Source of the DNA: Acidovorax sp. DW039
GTDB lineage: Bacteria; Pseudomonadota; Gammaproteobacteria; Burkholderiales; Burkholderiaceae_C
DNA length: 64,000 bases
Reading direction: 5' to 3'
NCBI RefSeq assembly: GCF_037101375.1
Contig: NZ_AP029019.1
Location: 2,418,001 to 2,482,000 of the forward strand
Shown in pieces: positions 53,437-62,677 of the stretch. Position numbers and translations under genes: made by a program. Numbering within the stretch: position 1 is the first letter of the stretch; each line of letters starts with the position of its first letter. Below the pieces are notes generated by a model. That model had not been told where the DNA came from and searched no databases. It saw only the letters and a list, made by a program, of their open reading frames with translations.

Positions 53437-53466
53437 GCGCTGCCCTGTGAACGGGGTGGCGCTTTT
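53437..53466 (+). terminator. Hairpin with T run between iscR and iscS
   Basis: GCGCTGCCC / GGGTGGCGC (nine pairs, two of them G-T) with an 8-nt loop is followed by TTTT. It resembles a weak terminator that would let part of the transcripts stop after iscR. Confidence 0.5.
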
Positions 53467-53540
53467 CTCCGGTTCTTTAGTTTTCATCGACCCGCTGTTT
53501 TTGCTGCCAGCCATCAACGCTCTTTGAGCCAGCTACTGCC

Positions 53541-54755
53541 ATGACTCCTCATTTCCCCATTTATCTCGACTACGGCGCAACCACTCCAGTGGACCCACGC
53601 GTGGTGGACGCGATGATCCCTTGGTTGCGCGAACATTTCGGCAATGCCGCATCCCGCAGCCACGCCTGGGGCTGGGAAGCGGAAGAAGCCGTGGAGAAAG
53701 CCCGCGTCCAGGTGGCAGACCTTATTGGCGCAGACCCTCGCGAAATCGTGTGGACCAGTGGTGCCACTGAATCCATCAACCTGGCTTTGAAGGGTGCTGC
53801 CCAGTTCTACAAGGGCAAGGGTAAGCATCTGATCACGCTCAAGACGGAACACAAGGCCGTTCTGGACACTATGCGTGAGTTGGAGCGCCAGGGTTTCGAC
53901 GTCACTTACCTCGACGTCAAGGAAGATGGCCTGGTGGACCTGGATGTGCTCAAGGCTGCGATTCGGCCTGACACCATCCTGATCAGCATCCTTTTCGTGA
54001 ACAACGAAATCGGTGTCATCCAGGACATCCCCGCCATTGGCGCAATGTGCCGTGAAAAGGGCATCTTGTTCCATGTGGATGCAGCGCAAGCCACAGGCCG
54101 TGTGGAAATCGACATGGCCAAGCTTCCCATCGACCTGATGAGCATGACGGCCCACAAGACATACGGCCCCAAGGGTATCGGTGCCCTGTTTGTGCGCCGC
54201 AAGCCCCGTGTCCGTCTGGAGGCGCAGATGCACGGTGGTGGTCACGAACGTGGAATGCGTTCTGGCACATTGCCTACGCACCAGATCGTCGGTATGGGCG
54301 AAGCCTTCCGTATTGCCAAGGAAGAAATGGCCGAGAGCAATGCCAAAGCGCATGCGCTGCAGCAACGCTTGCTCAACGGTCTCAAGGATATTGAGCAGGT
54401 GTTTATCAACGGCAGCATGGAGCGCCGTGTGCCCCAGAACCTGAACATGAGCTTCAACTTCGTGGAAGGCGAATCGCTCATCATGGGGATCAAGGGCCTG
54501 GCTGTATCGTCCGGCTCCGCTTGCACCTCTGCCAGCCTGGAGCCCAGCTACGTATTGCGCGCTTTGGGACGCAGCGACGAGTTGGCCCACAGCAGCCTTC
54601 GCATGACGATCGGCCGCTTCACGACCGAAGAAGAAATCGATTACGCAATTTCCACCATCCGCGAGAACGTGGCGCGTCTGCGTGAACTCAGCCCATTGTG
54701 GGAAATGTACAAGGATGGCGTGGATCTCAGCACCATCCAGTGGGCTGCTCACTGA
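53541..54755 (+). CDS. iscS: Cysteine desulfurase IscS
   Basis: Supplies sulfur from L-cysteine to IscU. 404 aa. [30 protein letters not shown], the PLP lysine region [20 protein letters not shown], and the active-site cysteine loop [22 protein letters not shown], typical of group I desulfurases. Second gene of the isc operon. Confidence 0.97.
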   Translation: MTPHFPIYLDYGATTPVDPRVVDAMIPWLREHFGNAASRSHAWGWEAEEAVEKARVQVADLIGADPREIVWTSGATESINLALKGAAQFYKGKGKHLITLKTEHKAVLDTMRELERQGFDVTYLDVKEDGLVDLDVLKAAIRPDTILISILFVNNEIGVIQDIPAIGAMCREKGILFHVDAAQATGRVEIDMAKLPIDLMSMTAHKTYGPKGIGALFVRRKPRVRLEAQMHGGGHERGMRSGTLPTHQIVGMGEAFRIAKEEMAESNAKAHALQQRLLNGLKDIEQVFINGSMERRVPQNLNMSFNFVEGESLIMGIKGLAVSSGSACTSASLEPSYVLRALGRSDELAHSSLRMTIGRFTTEEEIDYAISTIRENVARLRELSPLWEMYKDGVDLSTIQWAAH

Positions 54756-54787
54756 GCGCGCCCTGAAACGACCAAAGAGGACTTGCC

Positions 54788-55183
54788 ATGGCTTATTCAG
54801 ACAAAGTGGTTGACCATTACGAAAATCCCCGCAATGTGGGTTCTTTCGACAAGGGTGACGAATCGGTGGGCACCGGTATGGTGGGCGCGCCAGCTTGCGG
54901 CGATGTGATGAAGCTGCAGATCAAGGTGAACCCTGAGACTGGCGTCATCGAAGACGCGCGTTTCAAGACCTATGGTTGTGGTTCGGCGATTGCATCTTCA
55001 TCCCTCGTTACCGAGTGGGTGAAAGGCAAGACCCTGGACGAGGCTGCAGCTCTCAAGAACAGTGTGATCGCCGAAGAGCTGGCTCTGCCGCCCGTGAAAA
55101 TTCATTGCTCCATCCTGGCCGAAGACGCCATCAAGGCGGCGGTGAACGACTACAAGGCCAAGCACGCCAATACTGCAGCCTGA
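54788..55183 (+). CDS. iscU: Fe-S cluster scaffold IscU
   Basis: 131 aa. Cluster ligands: Cys in [13 protein letters not shown] (with the adjacent Asp), Cys in [16 protein letters not shown], and Cys in [16 protein letters not shown], next to the LPPVK motif recognised by HscA. Builds 2Fe-2S clusters on sulfur from IscS. AGAGGA precedes ATG 54788. Confidence 0.97.
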   Translation: MAYSDKVVDHYENPRNVGSFDKGDESVGTGMVGAPACGDVMKLQIKVNPETGVIEDARFKTYGCGSAIASSSLVTEWVKGKTLDEAAALKNSVIAEELALPPVKIHCSILAEDAIKAAVNDYKAKHANTAA

Positions 55184-55187
55184 AGCA

Positions 55188-55511
55188 ATGGCCATTACTC
55201 TCACCGAAGCCGCCGCACGGCACGTCAGTCGCTACCTGGCCCGCCGGGGCAAGGGGCTGGGTGTTCGCCTGGGTGTAAAGACGACGGGGTGCTCCGGCTT
55301 GGCTTACAAGCTGGAATATGTGGATGAGACCGAGCCAGAAGATCTCGTGTTCGAGAATCATGGCGTGAAGGTGCTGATCGATCCCAAGAGCTTGGCCTAT
55401 ATCGACGGGACTGAACTGGATTTCGTGCGCGAAGGTCTCAACGAAGGCTTCAAGTTCAACAACCCCAACGAACGCGATCGCTGTGGTTGTGGAGAAAGCT
55501 TCCGCGTCTGA
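55188..55511 (+). CDS. iscA: Iron-sulfur cluster assembly protein IscA
   Basis: An A-type carrier of 107 aa. [20 protein letters not shown], the first ligand Cys in [14 protein letters not shown], and the C-terminal pair CGCGESFRV. It starts 4 bp after the iscU stop codon. Confidence 0.96.
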   Translation: MAITLTEAAARHVSRYLARRGKGLGVRLGVKTTGCSGLAYKLEYVDETEPEDLVFENHGVKVLIDPKSLAYIDGTELDFVREGLNEGFKFNNPNERDRCGCGESFRV

Positions 55512-55552
55512 GCTATCCGACTACGCCTTCGTTCAGAGGGCTCATGTCTGTC

Positions 55553-55586
55553 AAACCGCCATCGCGCTAGTGCTGGCGGTTTTTTA
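55553..55586 (+). terminator. Rho-independent terminator between iscA and hscB
   Basis: AAACCGCCA / TGGCGGTTT (9 bp) with a 12-nt loop, then TTTTTT. It divides the operon into iscRSUA and hscBA-fdx parts, perhaps with read-through. Confidence 0.8.
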
Positions 55587-55631
55587 TTGATTTGTCTTCC
55601 GCCTCTTCGCGAGGGCTGACTGCACTTGGTC

Positions 55632-56150
55632 ATGAATCTTCAATCTGACGACTTTGAATTGTTTGGGCTGCCAGCTCTTTTTGCCCAAGATCGTGCTGTG
55701 CTGGACCAACGCTGGAAGGACCTGCAGCGCGAAGCGCACCCAGACCGCTTTGCCGCTCAAGGAGCTGCTGCACAGCGCGTGGCCATGCAGTGGTCGGCAC
55801 GCATCAATGAGGCCTACCAGCGCTTGAAGGACCCTCTCAAACGCGCTGCCTATCTGTGCGAGCTGCGTGGGGCCCCCCTCCAGGCTGAAGACAACACGGC
55901 TATGCCGCCATCCTTTCTCATGCAGCAGATGGAGTGGCGCGAAGCGCTGGAAGAGGCTGCAACTGAAGCTGCGATCGATGCGCTGGATGATGAAGTCATG
56001 CGGGCGCGCAAGCAGGGTTTGTTGCAGTGTGAGGCGCTGCTGGATGAGCGCCATGACTACCCTGCCGCCGCACAGCAGGTGAGAGCCCTCATGTTTATTG
56101 CGCGATTTGCTGCAGACATTGAGCGTCGGCGTGACCAACTGGGACAATAG
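55632..56150 (+). CDS. hscB: Co-chaperone HscB
   Basis: 172 aa from ATG 55632. J domain with HPDRF ([14 protein letters not shown]), [23 protein letters not shown], and the C-terminal HSCB oligomerisation helices ([18 protein letters not shown]). Delivers IscU to HscA and stimulates its ATPase. Confidence 0.94.
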   Translation: MNLQSDDFELFGLPALFAQDRAVLDQRWKDLQREAHPDRFAAQGAAAQRVAMQWSARINEAYQRLKDPLKRAAYLCELRGAPLQAEDNTAMPPSFLMQQMEWREALEEAATEAAIDALDDEVMRARKQGLLQCEALLDERHDYPAAAQQVRALMFIARFAADIERRRDQLGQ

Positions 56151-56218
56151 GTGGTTATTTCCCTTGTGAGCCGCTGCGGTTGTTGCCCGCGGCTCCTTTA
56201 TCAAGATATCTGATTTCC

Positions 56219-58090
56219 ATGGCGCTTTTGCAGATTTCCGAACCCGGACAGTCCCCTGACCCCCATCAGCGCCGCATTGCGGTGGGCATAGATCTGGGGA
56301 CGACGCATTCATTGGTTGCTGCTGTACGCAATGGCGTCGCCGAATGCCTGCCTGATGCACAAGGCCGGGTCCTGCTGCCATCGGTGGTGCGCTATCTGGA
56401 CCAGGGTGGGCGGCAAATTGGTTACGACGCGGTGGCCGCCCAGGCGCTGGATGCGCGCAACACCATCGCGTCCGTCAAGCGCTTCATGGGGCGGGGGTTG
56501 GCTGATGTGGCGAAGGCGGATCAGTTGCCCTACGAATTTGTCTCGCCGACAGGCGAAGGCGCGACCGGGATGGTGAGCCTCTCCACAGTGGCAGGCGTGA
56601 AGTCTCCGGTAGAGGTTAGCGCAGAGATTTTGGCGACCCTGCGTTACCGCGCTGAAGACACATTTAACGACGACCTTTATGGTGCCGTGATCACGGTGCC
56701 TGCCTATTTTGATGATGCGCAGCGACAAGCCACCAAGGATGCGGCCAAGCTTGCAGGCATCAACCTTCTGCGTCTCGTCAACGAACCTACTGCTGCGGCC
56801 ATTGCCTATGGGCTGGACAACGCCAGCGAGGGCGTTTATGCCGTGTACGACCTGGGTGGCGGCACTTTTGATATTTCCATCCTCCGGTTGACCAAAGGCG
56901 TGTTCGAGGTCATTGCCACTGGTGGAGATTCGGCATTGGGCGGCGATGACTATGACGCGGCTTTGGCAGACTGGGTCTTGCAGAAGGCAGGTGCGGTAGC
57001 GCAAACGCCTGCTGACAAGGCGGTGGTGCGAATGGCCGCCCGGGCTTGTAAAGAAGCTCTGACTGCTATGGAAGTTGTAGCATTTTCCGCTGATCTGGAA
57101 AGCGGTAGAGTCGAATTGGATGTGAGTCGCACCGAGTTTGACGCGGCCACTGCGGATCTGACGGCCCGCTCCATCTCCGCTGTGCGCCGGGCTTTACGCG
57201 ATGCGCAGTTGGCACGCGAGGATGTGCAGGGCGTCGTGATGGTGGGTGGGTCTACCCGTATGCCGCAGGTCCAGCGCGCTGTTGCTGAGTTTTTTGGTCG
57301 AGAGCCTTTGACCAATCTGAACCCCGACGAGGTTGTTGCCTTGGGGGCCGCCATTCAGGCCAACCAGCTTGCAGGCAACAACACGGCTGGTGACCTGCTT
57401 TTGCTGGATGTGATCCCCCTGTCGCTGGGGATCGAAACCATGGGCGGGCTGGTGGAGCGCATTGTGTCGCGCAACGAAACCATTCCCACTGCCAAGGCGC
57501 AAGATTTCACCACCTACAAGGACGGTCAGACAGCTCTGGCCATCCACGTCGTACAAGGTGAGCGCGACCTGGTGCAGGATTGCCGCAGCCTCGCCCGGTT
57601 CGAGTTGCGTGGCATTCCCGCCATGGCCGCAGGGGCCGCGCGCATACGCGTGACTTTCACCGTCGACGCAGATGGTTTGCTGTCGGTCAGTGCCAAGGAG
57701 CTGGGCAGTGGTGTGGAGGCGCGTATTGACGTCAAGCCCTCCTACGGCCTTTCTGACGATGAGATCGCCCGGATGCTGCAGGATGGTTTTGCCACCGCCG
57801 CGCAGGACATGCGCGCCCGTGCAGTCGTCGAAGCTCGGGTGGATGCAGACCGGATGCTGCTGGCCACACAAAGCGCGCTGGATGCCGATGGCGATGTGTT
57901 GTCACCTGCAGAGCGGTCCTCTATCGATGCACTGATGCAGGCTCTGCGCCAACTGCGCGACCTGGACGATGCCGTCGCCATTGAGGCCGCGACCGAGGCC
58001 CTTGCAAAGGGAACAGAAGCTTTCGCTGCGCAGCGCATGAACCGGGGTATCCAGCAAGCACTGGCCGGTAAGAATGTGCAATCCCTTTGA
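56219..58090 (+). CDS. hscA: Fe-S assembly chaperone HscA
   Basis: A specialised Hsp70 of 623 aa that releases clusters from IscU. ATG 56219. ATPase motifs [50 protein letters not shown] and [14 protein letters not shown]; substrate-binding domain with [20 protein letters not shown] and [17 protein letters not shown]. Residues about 282-297 ([16 protein letters not shown]) are encoded by sequence of the short genomic repeat, in a stretch that varies between HscA proteins. Confidence 0.95.
   Translation: MALLQISEPGQSPDPHQRRIAVGIDLGTTHSLVAAVRNGVAECLPDAQGRVLLPSVVRYLDQGGRQIGYDAVAAQALDARNTIASVKRFMGRGLADVAKADQLPYEFVSPTGEGATGMVSLSTVAGVKSPVEVSAEILATLRYRAEDTFNDDLYGAVITVPAYFDDAQRQATKDAAKLAGINLLRLVNEPTAAAIAYGLDNASEGVYAVYDLGGGTFDISILRLTKGVFEVIATGGDSALGGDDYDAALADWVLQKAGAVAQTPADKAVVRMAARACKEALTAMEVVAFSADLESGRVELDVSRTEFDAATADLTARSISAVRRALRDAQLAREDVQGVVMVGGSTRMPQVQRAVAEFFGREPLTNLNPDEVVALGAAIQANQLAGNNTAGDLLLLDVIPLSLGIETMGGLVERIVSRNETIPTAKAQDFTTYKDGQTALAIHVVQGERDLVQDCRSLARFELRGIPAMAAGAARIRVTFTVDADGLLSVSAKELGSGVEARIDVKPSYGLSDDEIARMLQDGFATAAQDMRARAVVEARVDADRMLLATQSALDADGDVLSPAERSSIDALMQALRQLRDLDDAVAIEAATEALAKGTEAFAAQRMNRGIQQALAGKNVQSL
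57064..57109 (+). repeat. Short palindromic repeat inside hscA, copy 9 (diverged)
   Basis: GCTATGGAAGTTGTAGC, then a shifted second dyad TTTCCGCT/AGCGG and the ending GGTAGAG. The layout GCTAT-n-TGTAGC-n-CGCT-n-AGCG-GTAGAG matches the family, but the central bases have changed in a paired way. It is in frame and free of stop codons. Confidence 0.65.
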
Positions 58091-58118
58091 TTCCCCCTGA
58101 AGTACAAAAAGAGACGCC

Positions 58119-58457
58119 ATGCCCGTCATCAAAATCCTGCCCCACCCAGAATACTGCCCTGAGGGCGCACAGATCACCGCCGCCGCAGGCACTTCGGTAT
58201 GCGAGGCCTTGCTGGAAAACCAGATCAACATCGAGCACGCCTGTGACATGAGCTGCGCTTGCACCACTTGCCATGTGATCGTGCGCGAAGGGCTGGCCTC
58301 GCTCAATGCCGCAGAGGAAGAGGAGGAAGATCTCCTGGACCGTGCCTGGGGTCTGGAACCACAGTCCCGCCTTTCTTGCCAGGCCATCCTGGCACAGAAG
58401 GACCTTGTGATTGAGATCCCGAAATACACCATCAACCACGCCAAGGAAAACCACTGA
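58119..58457 (+). CDS. fdx: ISC system 2Fe-2S ferredoxin
   Basis: 112 aa of the adrenodoxin type. Ligand cysteines in EHACDMSCACTTCHVIV and LSCQAILAQKDL. It donates electrons during cluster assembly. ATG 58119 follows hscA by 28 bp. Its stop TGA shares one base with the dnaQ start (TGATG). Confidence 0.95.
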   Translation: MPVIKILPHPEYCPEGAQITAAAGTSVCEALLENQINIEHACDMSCACTTCHVIVREGLASLNAAEEEEEDLLDRAWGLEPQSRLSCQAILAQKDLVIEIPKYTINHAKENH

Positions 58458-59173
58458 TGTCCCGTCAGATTGTTCTGGATACGGAAACCACGGGTCTTTC
58501 TGCCGAAGGCGGTGACCGCATCATTGAACTGGGTTGTGTGGAGCTGTTGAACCGGAAGCTAACCGGCAACAACCTGCACATGTACTTCAATCCAGGGCGT
58601 GACAGCCATGAAGACGCGCTCAAGGTTCACGGCATCACGAATGAATTCCTGAAGGACAAGCCGAAATTTGAGGATGTCCTGCCCCAGATTCTGGAATACA
58701 TCCAGGGCGCTGAAATCATCATCCACAACGCAGCTTTTGACGTAGGGTTTCTGAACAAGGAACTTGAGCTGGCAGGTCTGAAGCCATTCAAGTCGTATGT
58801 CAGCAGCGTGACCGATACCTTGGCCATGGCCAAGGAGATGTATCCCGGCAAGCGCAACTCGCTGGACGCGCTGTGTGATCGCCTGGGTGTCGACAACTCT
58901 GGCCGGACCCTGCACGGTGCGTTGCTGGATGCAGAGCTGCTGGCAGATGTCTACATCAACCTGACGCGGGGCCAGGATGCCTTGCTCATGGTGGATGACA
59001 CCTCTGAGAGTTCGGATGGGGTGGTTGTGGCGGCAGTGGATTTGAGCCGTTTCACACTGCAGGTACTCGCAGCCAATGACCAGGAGCTGGCCGCCCATGA
59101 AGAGGTGATGGTGCAGATCGACAAATCGAGCGGAGGCAAAACAATTTGGAGAAAATTCCAGCCAGCCGCTTAA
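58457..59173 (+). CDS. dnaQ: DNA polymerase III epsilon subunit
   Basis: The proofreading 3'-5' exonuclease of the replicative polymerase, 238 aa. Exo I VLDTETTGLSAEGGDRIIELG, Exo II IIHNAAFDVGFLNKELELAG, and Exo III HGALLDAELLADVYINL. A C-terminal alpha-binding segment follows. One-base overlap with fdx puts it at the end of the isc transcript. Confidence 0.95.
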   Translation: MSRQIVLDTETTGLSAEGGDRIIELGCVELLNRKLTGNNLHMYFNPGRDSHEDALKVHGITNEFLKDKPKFEDVLPQILEYIQGAEIIIHNAAFDVGFLNKELELAGLKPFKSYVSSVTDTLAMAKEMYPGKRNSLDALCDRLGVDNSGRTLHGALLDAELLADVYINLTRGQDALLMVDDTSESSDGVVVAAVDLSRFTLQVLAANDQELAAHEEVMVQIDKSSGGKTIWRKFQPAA

Positions 59174-59204
59174 TTTGTGCCATAATCTAAGGCTTGACGC
59201 AAAC

Positions 59205-59279
59205 GGGTGATTAGCTCAGCGGTAGAGCACTGCCTTCACACGGCAGGGGTCACATGTTCGATCCATGTATCACCCACCA
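59205..59279 (+). tRNA. tRNA-Val (anticodon CAC)
   Basis: 75 nt with encoded CCA. Acceptor GGGTGAT/ATCACCC, D arm GCTC-AGCGGTA-GAGC, anticodon stem CTGCC/GGCAG with loop TTCACAC (anticodon CAC, reads GUG), T arm ACATG-TTCGATC-CATGT. A -10-like CATAAT lies at 59181-59186. Identical to the next copy. Confidence 0.97.
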
Positions 59280-59322
59280 TTTGTAGTCTGATGGTCGTCC
59301 AAATCTGAGGATGGCTCATTCA

Positions 59323-59397
59323 GGGTGATTAGCTCAGCGGTAGAGCACTGCCTTCACACGGCAGGGGTCACATGTTCGATCCATGTATCACCCACCA
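59323..59397 (+). tRNA. tRNA-Val (anticodon CAC), second identical copy
   Basis: Same 75-nt sequence as the tRNA at 59205, separated by 43 bp of unrelated spacer. It probably belongs to one tandem transcript with it, ended by the terminator just downstream. Confidence 0.97.
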
Positions 59398-59403
59398 AAT
59401 TTC

Positions 59404-59436
59404 AAAGCGCCTTGCAGCAATGCAGGGCGCTTTTTG
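59404..59436 (+). terminator. Rho-independent terminator of the tRNA pair
   Basis: AAAGCGCC continues through TTGCA to loop GCAA and back through TGCA to GGCGCTTT (13 pairs with one G-T), followed by a T run. It starts 6 bp after the second tRNA. Confidence 0.85.
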
Positions 59437-59568
59437 TTTTGGCTGCGGCACCATGAGATGACTGATCGCTGAGCAGTCATTTCATCCGCCTTGGACCGGA
59501 GGACTCTTCCATGCACATGCCACCATGCGATCATTTCGCACTATCGAATTCTCATGGGATGGCGCTTC

Positions 59569-60612
59569 ATGATCTGCTTTCACAACCCTCAACACCACCT
59601 GCATGCTCCGCAGCACGAATTTTTTCGTGGTGAGCGCGTCGACTGCTTTGAAAAGCCTGCACGTGCGGCATTTGTAGAGCAAGCTCTGCAGACCCATGGG
59701 TATGTTCTGCTGCCACCAGAAGTGGACGCCGGTAGTGTGCTGGGCAAGGTTCATGATGAACGCTATCTCCGCTTTCTTTCTACTGCTTGGCAGCAGTGGG
59801 TAGCGCTCAGTGCGGACAACGCTCAGACGCAGCCATTTCCTTCCGTGTGGCCAGTGCGCACCCTGCGCAGTGATGTGGAGCCTGAAAACTTCGTTGCCAA
59901 GCTGGGCCTGTACTCGATGGACAACGGGACCCCTCTGGATACGGGAACCTGGCAAGCAGCCAAGGCAGGCGCTGATGCCTCTGCCAGTGCTGCCATGCGT
60001 GTTGCACGGGGTGCACCGGCGGCATTTTGCTGTACCCGCCCACCGGGTCACCATGCTGGCCCCGACTTCATGGGCGGCTACTGTTTCCTGAACAACGCGG
60101 CGGTGGCTGCGCAGACGTTGCTGGATCAAGGAGCCAAGCGCGTTGCCATACTGGATGTGGACTACCACCACGGCAACGGTACACAGAGTATTTTCTATGA
60201 CCGATCGGATGTGCTGTTCGTTAGCATCCACGGCGACCCATTGACCGAGTACCCGTTCTATCTGGGGCATGCGGACGAGACTGGTGCGGGGGAGGGGGCT
60301 GGCTACAACCTCAACCTTCCTCTGCGCGCAGGATCATCGGTATCTGCGTGGTTTGGCGCACTGGGCGCTGCATGTGAGCGCATTCGTGAATATCGGCCAG
60401 ATGGCTTGGTGGTCTCCTTGGGATTGGATACCTTTGTGGGCGATCCCATCTCTCACTTCGCCTTGCAGACTTCTGATTTTGAGCGTCTGGGAGCGTCTCT
60501 GGCGGAGCTGGGGCTACCCACTGTTTTTGTGCTGGAAGGTGGCTACGCAGCAGAAGAGCTCGGGCTCAATGCGGTCAACGTCTTGCGCGCTTTCGCGTCC
60601 TCCCAGTGCTGA
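59569..60612 (+). CDS. Histone-deacetylase-family protein, acetylpolyamine amidohydrolase type
   Basis: A zinc hydrolase of 347 aa from ATG 59569 (ATG 59554 is an alternative). CTRPPGHHAGPDFMGGYCFLNNAAVAA gives the His-His pair and cap region; the zinc ligands lie in AILDVDYHHGNGTQSIFYD and SLGLDTFVGDPISHFAL. The DTFxGDP form and early HAPQHEFFRGERVDCFEKP suggest acetylpolyamine deacetylation rather than protein substrates. Confidence 0.9.
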   Translation: MICFHNPQHHLHAPQHEFFRGERVDCFEKPARAAFVEQALQTHGYVLLPPEVDAGSVLGKVHDERYLRFLSTAWQQWVALSADNAQTQPFPSVWPVRTLRSDVEPENFVAKLGLYSMDNGTPLDTGTWQAAKAGADASASAAMRVARGAPAAFCCTRPPGHHAGPDFMGGYCFLNNAAVAAQTLLDQGAKRVAILDVDYHHGNGTQSIFYDRSDVLFVSIHGDPLTEYPFYLGHADETGAGEGAGYNLNLPLRAGSSVSAWFGALGAACERIREYRPDGLVVSLGLDTFVGDPISHFALQTSDFERLGASLAELGLPTVFVLEGGYAAEELGLNAVNVLRAFASSQC

Positions 60613-60693
60613 TGTGGCACTCATCCCAGACGGGATGCGTCACCTTTGCCTGCCGTTCTCCATCACCAGCTTGAGCGCCGCTGGCAAATGCGC

Positions 60694-61560
60694 TTACGCC
60701 CGCTCTCCGTTGAGAGATGAAACTTCGCTGAATCGTTGAAGAGGGGATAGTGCAGGGAATTCTCCCTCCCGCTTCTGCTTCATGGCAATCACTGCCTCGC
60801 GCACATGCTGGTTGCTCCAGATGGCGCCTTGCAGCCAGCCCATCTGGCGCAGGCTGTCCTCTACCGAGTGGTCGCGTGCGTAGTGGACGGCCTGTTTGGT
60901 GCCCCAGATGGCCACAGGCGGTTTGCTCGCGATCTCCTGTGCGCACTGCAAAGCCGCTGTCAGCATCGCTTCCTGGGTTTCGAATACTTCGTTGACCAAG
61001 CCATAGGCCAGCGCTTTGGCTGCCGACAGGCGTCGGCCGGTGTAGGCCAGTTCCTTGACCACGCCCAGGGGTATCAGCTTGGGCAAGCGCTGGAGCGTGC
61101 CTACGTCGGCCACCATGCCGATGTTGATCTCCTGTATGCAGAAGAAGGCATCGGACGTGGCATAGCGGATGCATGCCGCTGTCACCATATCGACTGCACC
61201 GCCAATACAGCCACCGTGGATCGCGGCAATGACCGGGATACGGAGGTTTTCCAGCCGGGTAAAGGTGGCCTGCATGTCGGTCAGCAGGTCAAAGATGGCG
61301 GCGCGACCCTCAGGGGTTTGGTCATCCATCGTGATTGCACCGCCGAAGGTTTCCAGCGACATACCTGCACTGAAGTGCTTGCCCGTGCTGCTGATGACCA
61401 GAGCTCGGGCCTCACCCGTCTGGTGTAGGTGAGCCAAAACCGTATCCAGCTCACGCCAGAAGGTCGGGTGCATGGTGTTCAGCGTTTCAGCCCGGTTCAG
61501 AACCAGATGAGCCACATGCCCGGATGTGCTCAGCGTAAAGCAGGTGAGGTCGGTGTTCAT
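60694..61560 (-). CDS. Enoyl-CoA hydratase/isomerase, dienoyl-CoA isomerase-like
   Basis: A crotonase-fold protein of 288 aa from ATG 61560. Oxyanion segments VISSTGKHFSAGMSLETFGG and AIHGGCIGGAVDMVTAA. The stretch DAFFCIQEINIGMVADVGTLQRLPKL closely resembles the eukaryotic ECH1 delta(3,5)-delta(2,4)-dienoyl-CoA isomerase, including the Glu (QEINIG) and Asp (VADVG). The ACD-IRY Asp found in ECH1 is replaced (AAC-IRY), so the precise reaction is unsure. Confidence 0.87.
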   Translation of the reverse strand: MNTDLTCFTLSTSGHVAHLVLNRAETLNTMHPTFWRELDTVLAHLHQTGEARALVISSTGKHFSAGMSLETFGGAITMDDQTPEGRAAIFDLLTDMQATFTRLENLRIPVIAAIHGGCIGGAVDMVTAACIRYATSDAFFCIQEINIGMVADVGTLQRLPKLIPLGVVKELAYTGRRLSAAKALAYGLVNEVFETQEAMLTAALQCAQEIASKPPVAIWGTKQAVHYARDHSVEDSLRQMGWLQGAIWSNQHVREAVIAMKQKREGEFPALSPLQRFSEVSSLNGERA

Positions 61561-61636
61561 GGGCACAAACTGTAGGTTGACCTCGTCGTGCACGGCGTCA
61601 CTTCTGTGACTAACAGTCAAAGTGGACTGCAGGCCT

Positions 61637-61676
61637 TAAAAATAAAGCGCAAGGCGCTATAAATTTTGAAGTAAGC
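61637..61676 (-). repeat. Short palindromic repeat, copy 10 (partial)
   Basis: On the minus strand: TTCAAAATTTATAGCGCC, then TTGCGCTTTATTTTTAAGGC. The GCTAT half is eroded. It is located upstream of the enoyl-CoA isomerase gene. Confidence 0.55.
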
Positions 61677-61740
61677 GTGCGATCTCGAGAACGACAAATG
61701 CAACGCAGGGAGTTAGCCATCCAGGGTGCTGTTGCCTTTG

Positions 61741-61851
61741 GAGCCGCTTACACGACCCGGCGAAGCGGCCCTGGCTTGGCGTTGCGTTGCAGGCAGTACC
61801 AGCGGTACGACAAGACGGAGTAACGACGCCACGGGGGCTGTATCAGCGGCA
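61741..61851 (-). repeat. 111-bp terminal-inverted-repeat element, copy C
   Basis: Read on the minus strand it starts 1 nt after the TAA of the 61853 gene: GTGCCGCTGATACAGCCCC, then GGCGTCGTTACTCCGTC, TTGTCGTACC, TACTGCCTGC, and ends GGGTCGTGTAAGCGGCTC. The termini are imperfect inverted complements. The same order and spacing as the copies at 11948 and 30112. Confidence 0.82.
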
Positions 61852-61852
61852 C

Positions 61853-62677
61853 TTAATCTCCGCCTCCTCCACCGCATCCGCCCCCACAGCCACCGCCGTC
61901 TCCACCACCATCGCTCCCCCCGTCGCCACCGCCAGAGCTGTCCATGCCGCCGAAATCTCCTGAGCTTCCGCTGTAACCACCTTCTGCAAAATCGGTTCCG
62001 CAGTAGGGGGAGCCTCCATCCGTACCCGGGGAGTTGTGGGATCCGAGCAAACGGCAGTCCGGTACGTAGTGAAACCCATTGGGGATCGCAAACTTGGCGT
62101 CCAGCGCAAACAGCAGCGGAAGGCGGCTGGGGGCTTTGGGGTCAATCGATTCTTCCTTGCATGCCCAATACCAGGCGCGGCGCAGCCCGTCGTTGTGTCT
62201 GCTGCGCGAACCCAGGGCTTCAGCGGGAGTGTGGTGAAGGAAGCAGCCCAGAGCCCGCGCGCACCAGTGTTTGTAGCCTTGCGTGTGGAGGATGAACTCA
62301 TGCCAGAGCGCGTCTACGGCCTGGGATGGCATGGCCACAAACTGCTGCCGACTGCGCAGACAGGCCAGAAAGAACTGCCGCAGCCCGCGCTCCACCAGTT
62401 CGCAATCTTTCGGGCTCAGGTGGGGGTAGATAGAGACCAGTTTGCGCTGTAGAAACCTTGGCAGCGGTGCCTCGCGGATGTAGCGTTCTCTGGCAGCCAT
62501 CACCCATTGCTGTGCAAGGGCAAGGGCAATAACACTGGCCACAAAGTAGAACACCCAGGTCCAGCGAGGTGCCCACCATCCGATCAACATGCCAACGATG
62601 GCGATAAGCCATAAGGCGATGGTGGCCTTCAGGGGCAGGTGCCCCCAGCGTAGAAGTGCGTGTTCGGTTTTTGTCAT
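61853..62677 (-). CDS. Membrane protein with glycine-rich-domain (DUF1399-like) fold and Gly/Cys tail
   Basis: 274 aa from ATG 62677 with AGGAGG 6 nt upstream. Two N-terminal helices (ATIALWLIAIVGMLIGWWA; VFYFVASVIALALAQQWVM). A cytoplasmic domain follows, with AVDALWHEFILHTQGYKHWCAR and GCFLHHTPAEAL, the pattern of the glycine-rich/DUF1399 domain. The last 50 residues are almost only Gly, Ser and Asp with spaced cysteines (GGGCGGGCGGGGGD), preceded by YCGTDF. Function unknown; the tail could bind metal or be disordered. Confidence 0.75.
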   Translation of the reverse strand: MTKTEHALLRWGHLPLKATIALWLIAIVGMLIGWWAPRWTWVFYFVASVIALALAQQWVMAARERYIREAPLPRFLQRKLVSIYPHLSPKDCELVERGLRQFFLACLRSRQQFVAMPSQAVDALWHEFILHTQGYKHWCARALGCFLHHTPAEALGSRSRHNDGLRRAWYWACKEESIDPKAPSRLPLLFALDAKFAIPNGFHYVPDCRLLGSHNSPGTDGGSPYCGTDFAEGGYSGSSGDFGGMDSSGGGDGGSDGGGDGGGCGGGCGGGGGD

